Shown here one piece after another: positions 37,503-47,161 of a stretch of 64,000 nucleotides of DNA. The notes beneath the pieces are model-generated. The model had not been told where the DNA came from, made no database searches, and worked only from the letters and a program-made list of their open reading frames with translations. The stretch comes from Pseudomonas neustonica (lineage in GTDB: Bacteria; Pseudomonadota; Gammaproteobacteria; Pseudomonadales; Pseudomonadaceae), in NCBI RefSeq assembly GCF_003797945.1, contig NZ_RKKU01000009.1, forward strand, positions 62,001 through 126,000, given 5' to 3'. Both the position numbers and the translations under genes were made by a program. Every line of letters begins with the position of its first letter. Position 1 is the first letter of the stretch.

Positions 37503-39572
37503 ATGACCCATCGCACCGCCACCGTCGCCGCTATTCTGGCCACGCTCGCCGGCCACGTCAGCGCTGCTGAGAGCAGCCTGAAGCTACCCACCCAGACCAT
37601 ACTTGGCACAGATCCAGCGGCAGCCAACGACAGATTGCCGTCCGCCAGCAGTCATATCGACAGCGATCAGATTAGCCCTTACAGCCTGGGTGCCAATCTC
37701 TCCGAGTCGCTGCAACGCTCGCCTGGCATACTCGCGCTGAATCGTCAGAACTACGCGCAAGACGTGCAGATATCCTCTCGCGGCTTCGGCGCGCGCGCCC
37801 AGTTCGGCGTGCGTGGCGTGCGCTTGATTCAGGATGGCATTCCGCTGACCATGCCGGACGGCCAAGGCCAGCCAGCGCTCTTTGACCTCGACGGCATGCA
37901 ATACTTCGATGTGCTGCGTGGTCCGCTGAGCGCCCTTTATGGCAATGCGTCAGGCGGAATCATTCAGGGCTTCACCGAGGCAGCTCCGCTACATCCAACA
38001 CTCGACAGCCGCAGCGCCATTGGTAGCGACAACCTCTGGCGTTCACGCTTGAAGTACGGCGGCCAGCATGGCGACCTCAGCATCAACGCCAACGTGTCCC
38101 GACTGGAAACCGATGGCTATCGCGATCACAGTAAAGCGCAGCGCGACATGGCCAATTTGCGTCTGGGCTGGGACATCGACGATGCCTCCAGTCTGACGCT
38201 GCTGCTCAATAGTCTTGATCAGCCTGAGACACAGGACCCGTTAGGGCTTACAGAAGAATCTTTGAAAGAAGATCGACGTCAGCCTGGAGGAGCCGCAGTA
38301 GCGTTCGATACACGAAAATCCGTCCAGCACGAGCAGATTGGCCTCAATTATCAGCGGCGCCTAACCAATGACGACCAACTTACAGTGATGATTTACGGCG
38401 GCCAAAGGGATGTACAACAGTACCTTGGGTTCGCCGGCGGAGGGTCGTCGCAGGGAGGTGGCGTAATCGAACTAGACCGAAAGTTCGGCGGTGGTGAGCT
38501 GGGGTGGCAACGTCAGACCGAATTGTTCAACCTGCCAGTAGAGCTGGCCGCAGGTCTGACTTACGGCTACCAAGGAGAGGGTCGCAAGGGCTTCGCCAAC
38601 AACGGCGACGACAAGGGCGATCTTAAACGTGACGAGTTCAACCGGGTCGACAGCAAAGAAGCCTATCTGATCAGCACTTGGGCGTTGACCAACCAATGGA
38701 GCCTAACCGCTGGCTTTAGACACAGCCGGGTAGAGTTTGAGTCTGAAGACGATTTCCTCAGCGATGGGAGTGATGACAGCGGTAGCGTTGATTACCAACA
38801 AACCACACCAGCGCTGGGCATCAGCTATCAATGGAGCCCAGCTCTCACTTTATATGCTGCGGCCGGACAAGGCTTTGAAACGCCGACCTTCCAGGAACTC
38901 GCCTACCGCCCTAGCGGAAGCGGTTTGAATTTCGACCTGCAGCCCAGCGAGTCGCGCAATGCCGAGGCCGGTTTAAAATTTCGCCACGGCAATACCCGAT
39001 TAGATGCCGCGGTATTTTATACACGTGTCGAAGATGAAATCGTCACTGGCGCGCTCCAAGACAACGTAGGCCGCTCTACTTATGCAAACGCGGGACAGTC
39101 AAACCGACAAGGCTTGGAATTCGCCTTAGAACAACGCCTTGCCTACGGTTTTAATGCTTATTTAGCGTACACCTACCTGGAAGCTAAGTTCGACGAGTAT
39201 ATCCATAGCGATGGTCAAGATTATTCCGGTAATTACCTGCCCGGCGTACCGCGCCACAGCCTTTACGCCGAGCTGGAGTGGGCACCATCAAACGGCTTTA
39301 GCACCGCATTGGAAGCGCAAAGCCTAAGCCAGCGTTACGCCACCGATGACAACCAGTCCAAAGCGCCTGGCTATGCCGTTTTCAACTGGCGCGCCGGCTA
39401 CCGGCAGGAACTGGGCAGTTGGGCCCTGGAGCCTTTTGCGCGCATCGACAACCTGGCCGACAAGCAGTACATAGGCTCACTGATCGTCAACGGGGCAGGG
39501 TCTCGTTACTACGAGCCAGCACCGGAGCGGAACTGGTTGGTGGGCGTTGGTTTGCAGTATCGCTGGGACTGA
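37503..39572 (+). CDS. pqqU: TonB-dependent outer membrane receptor, YncD/PqqU-like
   Basis: 689 residues: signal peptide (about 1-21), plug domain (about 45-160) and 22-strand barrel ending in Trp-Asp. Plug motifs NRQNYAQDVQISSRGFG, GIPLTMPDGQGQ and LRGPLSALYGNASGG, and the C-terminal RYYEPAPERN, closely resemble E. coli YncD, now PqqU, which imports the cofactor pyrroloquinoline quinone. Ligand here is inferred from those motifs. No pqq biosynthesis or iron-transport genes are adjacent. Confidence 0.8.
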   Translation: MTHRTATVAAILATLAGHVSAAESSLKLPTQTILGTDPAAANDRLPSASSHIDSDQISPYSLGANLSESLQRSPGILALNRQNYAQDVQISSRGFGARAQFGVRGVRLIQDGIPLTMPDGQGQPALFDLDGMQYFDVLRGPLSALYGNASGGIIQGFTEAAPLHPTLDSRSAIGSDNLWRSRLKYGGQHGDLSINANVSRLETDGYRDHSKAQRDMANLRLGWDIDDASSLTLLLNSLDQPETQDPLGLTEESLKEDRRQPGGAAVAFDTRKSVQHEQIGLNYQRRLTNDDQLTVMIYGGQRDVQQYLGFAGGGSSQGGGVIELDRKFGGGELGWQRQTELFNLPVELAAGLTYGYQGEGRKGFANNGDDKGDLKRDEFNRVDSKEAYLISTWALTNQWSLTAGFRHSRVEFESEDDFLSDGSDDSGSVDYQQTTPALGISYQWSPALTLYAAAGQGFETPTFQELAYRPSGSGLNFDLQPSESRNAEAGLKFRHGNTRLDAAVFYTRVEDEIVTGALQDNVGRSTYANAGQSNRQGLEFALEQRLAYGFNAYLAYTYLEAKFDEYIHSDGQDYSGNYLPGVPRHSLYAELEWAPSNGFSTALEAQSLSQRYATDDNQSKAPGYAVFNWRAGYRQELGSWALEPFARIDNLADKQYIGSLIVNGAGSRYYEPAPERNWLVGVGLQYRWD

Positions 39573-39709
39573 TCGTCCCGCGATACCGACCCTTGTTTCA
39601 ATCAAGGCTCCGCAATCGGCCAGGTACCGCGCAACATCGAGCGGCGCCTGGCTGCAGACTTGGTTGGCCGGGTGTATTTGCTTTGCGTCAGCGGCCAACA
39701 AAAAAGGGA

Positions 39710-40894
39710 CTAATCCGCCCGACGGGGCAGCTTATCCTGCTCACACTCAGCCTGATCCACCGCCACCGCAGCAAATGCGCCGCGCCGCCAGGCGAGCAAC
39801 ACAAACACCAAGGCGGCAATCGCCATCATCATGGGCAAAGCATGGGTATTGAGCCACTGACTGGCCGCGCCAGTAGCGACTGGCCCGAGCAGGCAGCCTA
39901 GCCCCCAGAGCATGGCGATATGGGCGTTGGCGCGCACCAGAGCATCGTCACGAAAGCGCTGACCCACCAGAATTATCGATAAGGTATACAGACCACCAGC
40001 GCTCGACCCAAAGAGCACCAGCACCGGCCAGATCAACACCGTATGCAGCACAAAAGGCATTGCCAGGCTACTCAGCAGCAAGATCACACCACAGAATTTA
40101 AACAGCGCCGTGCGCGAGAACTTATCAGCCAACCAGCCAATCGGCACCTGCAATATGGCATCACCCACGACCACAGTACTGACCATTATCAGCGCCAGCT
40201 GCTGGGCGAATCCCTCGCGAATCAAATAGACCGGCAGCAGCGTTAGCGTCATGGTTTCAAAGCCAGCGAACAACACCATGGCCCAGGCAATCGCTGGCAT
40301 GCTGCGCACAAACTGACGAAGGCCACGTCCGGCGCCAGCGGCGGCATCAACCACCGGGGCACCAGATACGCAGAACAGCAGGCCGACGCCGCCAACCAGC
40401 AACGCTGTCGCCAGCCAGAAACCGCCATCACCTTCAGTACCGATAAAACCAAGCAGCAGCGGACCGCAAAATTGACTAAGCGCGAACGCGCTGCCGTATA
40501 CCGCAACCAGCCGTCCACGCAGACGATCGACTACCAATTGATTGATCCAGCTTTCGCCGATCACGAAGGTGACGGTCAATGAGATACCCAGCACCAGACG
40601 CAACAACAGCCAGACCGCATAGCTCGGCCAAACCGCCAGCAGCACGACAGAGACCGCACTGCAGGCCATAACCAGGCGCAGGGCATTCTCCGAGCCGAGT
40701 TGCCCCGCCAGCCGTCCGGTGAGTTTCGCGCCCAACACAATACCGACTGCCGGCATACCCGCCATAACACCAATGGCAAAGGTGCTGTAACCCCATTCGT
40801 GCAGACGCAAGGAAACCAGCGGCAAGGTAACGCCAAGCGCCAGCCCGACAATTACCACTGCCGCCGTTACGATGCCGTAGGCCTTCCAATTCAT
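39710..40894 (-). CDS. MFS transporter, YcaD-like
   Basis: 394 residues with twelve predicted helices, starting MNWKAYGIVTAAVVIVGLAL. The MFS loop 2-3 is GAKLTGRLAGQLGSENAL, and the TM5 region has LVLGISLTVTFVIGESWINQ, a feature of the YcaD subgroup. Met at 40894 is chosen because residues encoded upstream (to 40948) would place an odd extra hydrophobic stretch. Convergent with the TonB receptor. Substrate unknown. Confidence 0.8.
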   Translation of the reverse strand: MNWKAYGIVTAAVVIVGLALGVTLPLVSLRLHEWGYSTFAIGVMAGMPAVGIVLGAKLTGRLAGQLGSENALRLVMACSAVSVVLLAVWPSYAVWLLLRLVLGISLTVTFVIGESWINQLVVDRLRGRLVAVYGSAFALSQFCGPLLLGFIGTEGDGGFWLATALLVGGVGLLFCVSGAPVVDAAAGAGRGLRQFVRSMPAIAWAMVLFAGFETMTLTLLPVYLIREGFAQQLALIMVSTVVVGDAILQVPIGWLADKFSRTALFKFCGVILLLSSLAMPFVLHTVLIWPVLVLFGSSAGGLYTLSIILVGQRFRDDALVRANAHIAMLWGLGCLLGPVATGAASQWLNTHALPMMMAIAALVFVLLAWRRGAFAAVAVDQAECEQDKLPRRAD

Positions 40895-40964
40895 AAATGA
40901 GTCCGAAAAAAACAAAAAAACGACGGCCAGCCGCACACCCAAGTGCAAAAACTGACCGCCGCCA

Positions 40965-41027
40965 TAGCTTCTAGCTTCTAGCTTGCGACTTGTCGCTTGT
41001 AGCTCGAGACTTGCCGCTTGCCGCTAC
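40965..41027. repeat. Degenerate heptamer array, nine units in register
   Basis: TAGCTTC twice, then TAGCTTG, CGACTTG, TCGCTTG, TAGCTCG, AGACTTG, CCGCTTG and CCGCTAC: 63 bases with exact 7-bp spacing and decaying identity. It abuts the kauB stop codon at 41028. Same family as the perfect array at 22495. Confidence 0.85.
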
Positions 41028-42527
41028 TTAAAGCTTGATCCAGGTCGACTTCAGCTCGGTGTACTTATCAAAGGCGTGCAGCGACTTGTCGCGACCGTTA
41101 CCCGACTGCTTGAAACCACCGAAGGGCGCGGTCATGTCGCCGCCATCATACTGATTGACCCATACGCTGCCGGCGCGCAATGCCAGGGCAGCGCGATGCG
41201 CCTTGGAGAGATCAGCCGTCCAGACCGCCGCCGCCAGACCATAGATGGTGTCGTTGGCAATACTCATCGCCTCATCAAAGTCATTGAAGCTAATCACCGA
41301 CAGTACCGGCCCAAAGATTTCTTCGCGGGCGATGCGCATACTGTTTTTTACATCGGCAAAAATAGTCGGCTCAACAAACAGACCGCCGGTTTCTTCCATC
41401 ACCCGGTTGCCGCCCATAACCAGTTTGGCGCCGTCCTCGCGACCGGCTTCGATATAGCGCAGCACGGTCTCGATTTGGGTCGTGTCCACCAAGGCGCCAA
41501 CAGCGGTATTGGGGTCCAGCGGGTGGCCCGGTGCCCAGCTGGCTTTCAACGCAGCAGCGACCTTCTCGACAAAGGCATCCTTGATCGACGCCTCAACCAG
41601 CAAACGCGAACCGGCGGTACAGACTTCGCCCTGATTAAAGGCAATTGCGCTGGCAGCGGCCTCTGCTGCGGCATCCAGGTCAGGCGCGTCAGCGAAGACC
41701 ACATTCGGGCTCTTGCCACCGGCCTCCAGCCAAACGCGTTTCATGTTGGATTCACCGGCGTAAATCATCAGCTGCTTGGCGACGCGTGTTGAGCCGGTAA
41801 AGACGATGGTATCAACATCCATATGCAGCGCCAGCGCCTTACCCACGGTATGGCCATATCCAGGCAAGACGTTAAGAACCCCAGCCGGAATACCGGCTTC
41901 GAGCGCCAGCGCGGCGATACGGATGGCCGTCAGCGGGGATTTCTCGGAGGGCTTGAGTATCACCGAGTTGCCAGTGGCCAAGGCCGGGCCGAGTTTCCAG
42001 CTCGCCATCAGCAGCGGGAAATTCCAAGGCACAATAGCCGCCACCACGCCGATCGGCTCGCGGGTAATCAAGCCCAGCTCATCGTGCGCAGTGGGTGCAA
42101 CTTCGTCATACACCTTATCGATCGCCTCAGCGGACCAACGAATCGAGTTAGCCGCGCCGGGAATGTCCACGGTCGTCGAGTCACCAATCGGCTTGCCCAT
42201 ATCGAGGGTTTCCAGCAGCGCCAGCTCTTCACAGTGCTGGTCGAGCAGATTGGCAAAACGCTGCATCACCCTCTTGCGCTTGGCTGGCGCCTGACGCGAC
42301 CAGACACCGCTGTCAAACACGGCACGGGCGTTGGCGACAGCCTGATCGGCGTCGACCTGATCACAACTGGCAACCTGCGCCAACACGCGGCCATCGATCG
42401 GCGATACACACTCAAACGTCTCGCCGCTGGCGGCGCCTTGATACTGGCCGGCAACAAACGCCTGCCCCTGAATCTGCAGGGCGGCAGCGCGCTGCTCCCA
42501 ATCCTGACGGCTTAAAGATGCTGACAT
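41028..42527 (-). CDS. kauB: Aminoaldehyde dehydrogenase (KauB/PuuC-like)
   Basis: 499 residues of aldehyde dehydrogenase. VPWNFPLLMASWKLGPALA, catalytic Glu in RVWLEAGGKSPNVVFAD, catalytic Cys in FNQGEVCTAGSRL and FGGFKQSGNGRDKSLHAFDK match KauB, which oxidises 4-aminobutyraldehyde, 4-guanidinobutyraldehyde and glutamylated forms. Start at 42527 has AGAGG eight bases upstream; the frame is open to 42584. Divergent from bauA. It connects SpuC products to SpuA and GabT substrates. Confidence 0.88.
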   Translation of the reverse strand: MSASLSRQDWEQRAAALQIQGQAFVAGQYQGAASGETFECVSPIDGRVLAQVASCDQVDADQAVANARAVFDSGVWSRQAPAKRKRVMQRFANLLDQHCEELALLETLDMGKPIGDSTTVDIPGAANSIRWSAEAIDKVYDEVAPTAHDELGLITREPIGVVAAIVPWNFPLLMASWKLGPALATGNSVILKPSEKSPLTAIRIAALALEAGIPAGVLNVLPGYGHTVGKALALHMDVDTIVFTGSTRVAKQLMIYAGESNMKRVWLEAGGKSPNVVFADAPDLDAAAEAAASAIAFNQGEVCTAGSRLLVEASIKDAFVEKVAAALKASWAPGHPLDPNTAVGALVDTTQIETVLRYIEAGREDGAKLVMGGNRVMEETGGLFVEPTIFADVKNSMRIAREEIFGPVLSVISFNDFDEAMSIANDTIYGLAAAVWTADLSKAHRAALALRAGSVWVNQYDGGDMTAPFGGFKQSGNGRDKSLHAFDKYTELKSTWIKL

Positions 42528-42781
42528 GACAGTGACCTCTGTGAAGAACACCACACCTGGGTGTCCGAAAAAATGGACGGGCAATGTCGGCCACAGTAAT
42601 AAGGCACGATTTAAAATTCAATATATTTGACACGAAACCCATCAGATACCGGCCAATTTCTTTTAATACCCCCTTTTTCGTTTGTTATTTTTGACATAGA
42701 CTTTGCCCAAGTTACGACTTACATCGCCACCAAAGGCTGCCCGCACCCACCATGTCCAACGGCACCCGCCAGGAAGGTCAC
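42528..42781. promoter_or_regulatory. Divergent kauB/bauA control region
   Basis: No gene in 254 bases. The middle (42600-42700) is AT-rich. TTGACA at 42691-42696 faces bauA, but the matching -10 (TACGAC near 42713) is poor, so the promoter call is weak. No perfect dyad was noticed. Confidence 0.35.
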
Positions 42782-44122
42782 ATGAACAGCATGCAACAAC
42801 CCCCGTCTGCCCAGCAGGATCTCAGTCTCGATCCGTTCTGGATGCCTTTTACCGCCAATAGACAGTTCAAGGCGCGTCCACGCTTACTGGCCAGTGCCGA
42901 GGGCATGTTCTATACCGATGTGGAAGGTCGCCAGGTCATCGATGGCACCTCCGGCCTCTGGTGCTGCAACGCTGGCCATGGCCGTCGCGAGATCGCTGAG
43001 GCGGTGAGCAAACAAATCCATACCATGGACTATGCTCCCACTTTCCAGATGGGCCATCCGCTGCCATTCCAACTGGCCGAACGACTGGTCGAGCTGGCAC
43101 CTGCTGGCCTGGATCGGGTGTTCTACACCAACTCCGGATCAGAGTCGGTCGATACCGCGCTAAAAATTGCCCTCGCCTACCAACGCGCTATTGGCCAAGG
43201 CACCCGTACCCGCCTGATCGGCCGTGAGCTGGGCTACCACGGCGTTGGCTTCGGCGGCATTTCAGTCGGCGGCATGGTCAATAACCGCAAGGCTTTCGGC
43301 GCATTGATACCCGGTGTCGATCACCTGCCGCACACCCTGGACCTGGAACGCAACGCCTTCACCCAAGGGCTACCGCAGTTTGGCATGGAGCGCGCGGATG
43401 CACTCGAAGCGCTGGTTACCTTGCACGGCGCAGAAAATATCGCCGCGGTAATCGTCGAGCCGATGTCAGGCTCTGCCGGGGTGATATTGCCACCCAAGGG
43501 CTACCTGAAGCGGCTGCGTGAGATCACTACCAAACATGGCATCCTGCTGATTTTTGACGAAGTGATCACCGGCTATGGCCGTGTCGGCGCACCCTTTGCT
43601 GCGCAGCGCTGGGATGTCACGCCCGACATCATGACTACTGCCAAGGGTCTGACCAACGGCGCCATCCCCATGGGTGCGGTCTTTGTCAGCAATGCCATTC
43701 ACGACGCCTTCATGCAGGGCCCGCCGGGTGCCATTGAGTTTTTCCACGGCTACACCTACTCCGGTCACCCAGTCGCCGCTGCGGCGGCAATGGCAACGCT
43801 GGACATCTACGCCCGTGACGGTCTGTTGACCCGCGCTGCCGAACTGGAGAGCTACTGGGCCGAATTGCTCCATGGCCTCAAAGACCTGCCCAACGTGATC
43901 GATATTCGTAATACCGGTCTGGTCGGCGCCATCCACTTGTCAAGCCGCGAGGGTGCGCCGGGTGCGCGTGGTTATGAAGTATTCGATAGCTGCTTCTGGC
44001 ACGGCGCAATGATTCGCTGCACCGGTGACATTCTGGCCATGTCACCGCCGCTGATCGCAGAAAAGCAGGATCTGGACCGTCTGATCGAGATTGTCAGCAA
44101 GGTCATCAAGCAGACCGCCTGA
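42782..44122 (+). CDS. bauA: Beta-alanine (omega-amino acid):pyruvate aminotransferase
   Basis: 446 residues of class III aminotransferase, the length of P. aeruginosa BauA (PA0132). Matching blocks are DGTSGLWCCNAGHGRREI, the TNSGSESVDTALK loop, AAVIVEPMSGSAGV and LLIFDEVITGYGRVG. The PLP lysine is in MTTAKGLTNGAIPMGAV. Converts beta-alanine and pyruvate to malonate semialdehyde and alanine. Start at 42782 has AGGAAGG seven bases upstream; the frame opens at 42752. The product feeds the next gene. Confidence 0.9.
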   Translation: MNSMQQPPSAQQDLSLDPFWMPFTANRQFKARPRLLASAEGMFYTDVEGRQVIDGTSGLWCCNAGHGRREIAEAVSKQIHTMDYAPTFQMGHPLPFQLAERLVELAPAGLDRVFYTNSGSESVDTALKIALAYQRAIGQGTRTRLIGRELGYHGVGFGGISVGGMVNNRKAFGALIPGVDHLPHTLDLERNAFTQGLPQFGMERADALEALVTLHGAENIAAVIVEPMSGSAGVILPPKGYLKRLREITTKHGILLIFDEVITGYGRVGAPFAAQRWDVTPDIMTTAKGLTNGAIPMGAVFVSNAIHDAFMQGPPGAIEFFHGYTYSGHPVAAAAAMATLDIYARDGLLTRAAELESYWAELLHGLKDLPNVIDIRNTGLVGAIHLSSREGAPGARGYEVFDSCFWHGAMIRCTGDILAMSPPLIAEKQDLDRLIEIVSKVIKQTA

Positions 44123-44145
44123 CCCCTTATTCCCCTTATTTAATC

Positions 44146-44164
44146 GCCCGGCTAACGGCCGGGC
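44146..44164 (+). promoter_or_regulatory. Intercistronic hairpin, bauA-bauC
   Basis: GCCCGGC / GCCGGGC with a 5-nt loop, no T tract, between two genes of one operon. Confidence 0.45.
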
Positions 44165-44192
44165 ATTCACTTACAACTTCTGGTGACTTTCA

Positions 44193-45686
44193 ATGACACT
44201 GCAATTGACCCATTACATCAACGGCCAGCGCAGCGCTGCCAGCGCGCGCACCCAGGCCACCTTTGACCCCGCTACCGGGCAACAACGCGGCGAAGTCTCG
44301 CTTGCCAGCGCCAGCGAAGTAGAGCACGCCATTGCCAATGCCAAGGCGGCCTTCCCCGCCTGGGCTGCCACCACCCCGCTGAACCGCGCGCGCGTACTGT
44401 TCAAATACAAGGCTCTGCTCGAAGCCCACGCCGACGAGCTGGCCGAACTGATCACCCGCGAGCACGGCAAGGTATTCGATGACGCCAAGGGCGAGCTCAC
44501 GCGCGGCATCGAAGTGGTCGAGTTTGCCTGTGGCATCCCGCACCTGCTCAAAGGTGAACACAGCGAACAGGTTGGCGGCGGCGTCGATGCATGGTCACTG
44601 AACCAGGCGCTCGGTGTGGTTGCCGGTATTGCGCCGTTCAACTTTCCGGCTATGGTCCCCATGTGGATGTTCCCCATCGCCATCGCCTGCGGCAACACCT
44701 TCATCATGAAGCCGTCCGAGAAAGACCCGAGCGTCCCTATGCGTCTGGCCGAGCTACTGACCGAAGCGGGACTGCCGAACGGCGTATTCAACGTGGTCAA
44801 CGGTGACAAGGAAGCGGTCGACGTACTGCTGACGCACCCCGACGTACAAGCCGTCAGCTTCGTTGGCTCCACGCCAATCGCTGAATACATTTATGCCACT
44901 GGCTGTGCCCATGGCAAGCGCGTACAAGCACTGGGCGGCGCCAAGAACCATATGGTGGTCATGCCCGATGCGGACATCAACCAGACAGTAAACGCACTCA
45001 TGGGTGCCGCCTACGGTAGCGCCGGCGAGCGGTGCATGGCCATCTCCGTCGCGGTCGCGGTCGGTGATGTCGGCGACAAACTGATTGCCGCGCTGGAGCC
45101 CAAGATCAGAGAGCTGAAAATCGGCAACGGTATGGATGCCGGTATGGAAATGGGCCCGCTGGTATCTGCCGCGCACCGCGACAAGGTCAAGGGCTATGTC
45201 GACCAAGGTGTCGCCGAAGGCGCAAAATTGGTGGTTGATGGTCGCGATGCAGTGGTCGCAGGTCACGAGCAGGGCTACTTCATCGGTGGCTGCCTGTTCG
45301 ACAATGTCACCGCCGACATGGTGATCTACCAGGAAGAGATTTTTGGCCCGGTTCTGTGCGTTGTCCGCGTACCCGATTACGCCAGTGCAGTAAAACTGAT
45401 CAACGACCACGAGTTTGGCAACGGCACCGCCATCTTCACCCGTGACGGTGACTGCGCTCGCCAGTTCTGCAATGAAATTCAGGTAGGCATGGTCGGCGTC
45501 AATGTGCCGATCCCGGTTCCTATGGCCTTCCACAGCTTCGGCGGCTGGAAGCGCTCACTGTTTGGTCCTCTGCACATGCACGGCCCAGATGGCGTGCGCT
45601 TCTACACCAAGCGCAAAGCCATTACCTCACGCTGGCCAACCGGCATTCGCGCAGACGCCGAATTCGCCATGCCCACCATGAAGTAA
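44193..45686 (+). CDS. bauC: CoA-acylating malonate/methylmalonate-semialdehyde dehydrogenase (BauC/MmsA)
   Basis: 497 residues. [20 protein letters not shown] and the catalytic Cys in [17 protein letters not shown] are hallmarks of the CoA-dependent methylmalonate-semialdehyde dehydrogenase class, which lacks the usual catalytic Glu. After BauA it would turn malonate semialdehyde to acetyl-CoA and CO2. Valine-type MmsA activity is the alternative, but no mmsB or acyl-CoA genes are adjacent. A terminator follows. Confidence 0.88.
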   Translation: MTLQLTHYINGQRSAASARTQATFDPATGQQRGEVSLASASEVEHAIANAKAAFPAWAATTPLNRARVLFKYKALLEAHADELAELITREHGKVFDDAKGELTRGIEVVEFACGIPHLLKGEHSEQVGGGVDAWSLNQALGVVAGIAPFNFPAMVPMWMFPIAIACGNTFIMKPSEKDPSVPMRLAELLTEAGLPNGVFNVVNGDKEAVDVLLTHPDVQAVSFVGSTPIAEYIYATGCAHGKRVQALGGAKNHMVVMPDADINQTVNALMGAAYGSAGERCMAISVAVAVGDVGDKLIAALEPKIRELKIGNGMDAGMEMGPLVSAAHRDKVKGYVDQGVAEGAKLVVDGRDAVVAGHEQGYFIGGCLFDNVTADMVIYQEEIFGPVLCVVRVPDYASAVKLINDHEFGNGTAIFTRDGDCARQFCNEIQVGMVGVNVPIPVPMAFHSFGGWKRSLFGPLHMHGPDGVRFYTKRKAITSRWPTGIRADAEFAMPTMK

Positions 45687-45693
45687 GTCAAAC

Positions 45694-45719
45694 GCCCCGG
45701 CCATAGCGCCGGGGCTTTT
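45694..45719 (+). terminator. Rho-independent terminator after bauC
   Basis: GCCCCGGC / GCCGGGGC stem, 6-nt loop CATAGC, then TTTT. Confidence 0.8.
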
Positions 45720-45743
45720 CATTGCCAGACCGGAACCCGATAA

Positions 45744-46118
45744 ATGACGATCAACAGCATCATCGATTTCGCCACCGCCGACACCCCGGCAGAACACTAC
45801 CGCCCAGATGCAGCCAAAGTGCTCAAAGGCGACCCCGCGCAGAATGTGCGCAATCATTACAGCAGCCCGGACCAGCAGTTTTCTGCGGGCGTATGGGAAT
45901 GTGAACCAGGGCAATGGCAGGTCAGTTACAGCGAGCACGAGTACTGTGAAATCCTTGCCGGCGAATCCATCCTGCATGACGATCAAGGCGGTAGCCGCAC
46001 CGTGCGTACCGGTGATCGCTTCGTGATACCCGCCGGCTTTTCCGGTACCTGGGAGGCAGTGTCGCCGACCCGCAAGGTGTACGTCATTTTTGAACCAGCC
46101 ACCAGCAACGGCCTATAG
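45744..46118 (+). CDS. Cupin-fold protein (Cupin_3/DUF861 type)
   Basis: 124 residues. Single cupin barrel: ECEPGQWQVSYSEHEYCEILAG is motif 1 and GDRFVIPAGFSGTWEAV is motif 2. Small cupins of this kind often sit near amine-catabolic genes, but its reaction is unknown. It follows the bauC terminator, so it is probably transcribed separately or by read-through. The P. aeruginosa bau operon also has a small gene, bauB; whether this is equivalent was not tested. Confidence 0.82.
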   Translation: MTINSIIDFATADTPAEHYRPDAAKVLKGDPAQNVRNHYSSPDQQFSAGVWECEPGQWQVSYSEHEYCEILAGESILHDDQGGSRTVRTGDRFVIPAGFSGTWEAVSPTRKVYVIFEPATSNGL

Positions 46119-46149
46119 CCGCTGGCCATAGGCCGCAATTGACGCGAAG

Positions 46150-46170
46150 GCTACAAGCTTCTAGCTTGAA
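46150..46170. repeat. Three-unit degenerate heptamer array
   Basis: GCTACAA, GCTTCTA, GCTTGAA in register between the cupin and the binding-protein genes. Short, but of the same 7-bp family as the arrays at 12158, 22495 and 40965. Confidence 0.5.
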
Positions 46171-46200
46171 AGGTGCGACTCGCTGCGGGATGGATCCTTG

Positions 46201-46953
46201 ATGCGCCCATTATTATGCCTTTGCCTGACCGCGCTGCTGACGCTACAAAGTCAGCAGCTGATGGCAGTAGAACCCCCAGTGGAATTCGGTTTGGCCGACT
46301 TTCCGCCCTATTTCTATGTCGATGAACAAGGCGAGCCCGCAGGCGCGGTTCGCACCCTCGCCGACGCTTTGTTCGCCGAAGCAGGGCTAAGCTACCACCT
46401 GCGCGATTATCCACCAGCTAGGCTGTATAACCGCCTCAAGAGTGGCGATACGCAGATCACCATGGCTGCCAAAGACCACCCTGAGTTCAGCGCATTCGCC
46501 TTGCAGGGCAAGCTCCCCTTGCTTAGCCTCAAACTCAACGTCTATCGGCACGTGGAAGCTCCGCCGATCCGCAACCTGCGCGACCTGGCTGGCCATAGCG
46601 TGATACTGATCGGCGCCTATACCTATGGCGCACTCAGCCAAGCGCTGCAAGACCCACAGCTAGGGGTAACCCTGACGCGAGCAGCAACCCATCAGTCCGC
46701 ACTGCAAATGCTGCTGCACCGCCGGGCTGAATACCTGATCAACTATTCGGACCCCATGACCCTGCCGATGCGGACCGTCCCGCAAGGGCAAATCGTGGTA
46801 GAACCCTTGTCCCGGATCGAAGTCTATCTCTTCGTATCCAAGGCCACAGCACAGGCAGAAGCACTGCGCGATCAACTAGACGACGCCCTACTGAGGCTCA
46901 GAGAGAGCGGCGAGCTGCGGCGCATACTGGATGCCGCCCAATACGCCAACTAG
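46201..46953 (+). CDS. Periplasmic solute-binding (SBP_bac_3-like) protein
   Basis: 250 residues. Signal peptide (LLCLCLTALLTLQSQQLMA) then a family 3 solute-binding fold: VEFGLADFPPYFYVDEQGEP, LADALFAEAGLSYHLRDYPP, MAAKDHPEFSA, and the C-terminal LDDALLRLRESGELRRIL. No ABC permease is adjacent, so it may be an orphan receptor or a sensor component. ATG at 46201 is preferred over the TTG immediately before it. Confidence 0.75.
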   Translation: MRPLLCLCLTALLTLQSQQLMAVEPPVEFGLADFPPYFYVDEQGEPAGAVRTLADALFAEAGLSYHLRDYPPARLYNRLKSGDTQITMAAKDHPEFSAFALQGKLPLLSLKLNVYRHVEAPPIRNLRDLAGHSVILIGAYTYGALSQALQDPQLGVTLTRAATHQSALQMLLHRRAEYLINYSDPMTLPMRTVPQGQIVVEPLSRIEVYLFVSKATAQAEALRDQLDDALLRLRESGELRRILDAAQYAN

Positions 46954-47161
46954 CCCGCACGGGATCGGCAATTACAAAAACACTGTGGTCTGAACGTGAC
47001 CAAGCAGTTACAGTTTTCGTCATCATTTGACATCAGAAAATCAAATATACCGTTCCGAACGCCGGAGACTGCCTGTTCATCTGTGCTCACCGCCCGATGC
47101 GACCGCTCCGATTCCGTTCAGCCCACCCGAGGCACAGGGACACAGTGAGGAGTCTTGCGTG

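Noticed and set aside
39657-39706. Terminator between the TonB receptor and MFS genes
   Set aside because: GTTGGCCG / CGGCCAAC can pair but the loop is long and the A-run lies on the wrong side for either gene.
40965-41027. Possible CRISPR-like array
   Set aside because: The units are 7 bp head-to-tail with no spacers and no cas genes nearby; this is a tandem heptamer repeat.
42691-42718. Sigma-70 promoter for bauA
   Set aside because: TTGACA is perfect but the -10 (TACGAC) is poor; kept only as a weak note in the intergenic entry.
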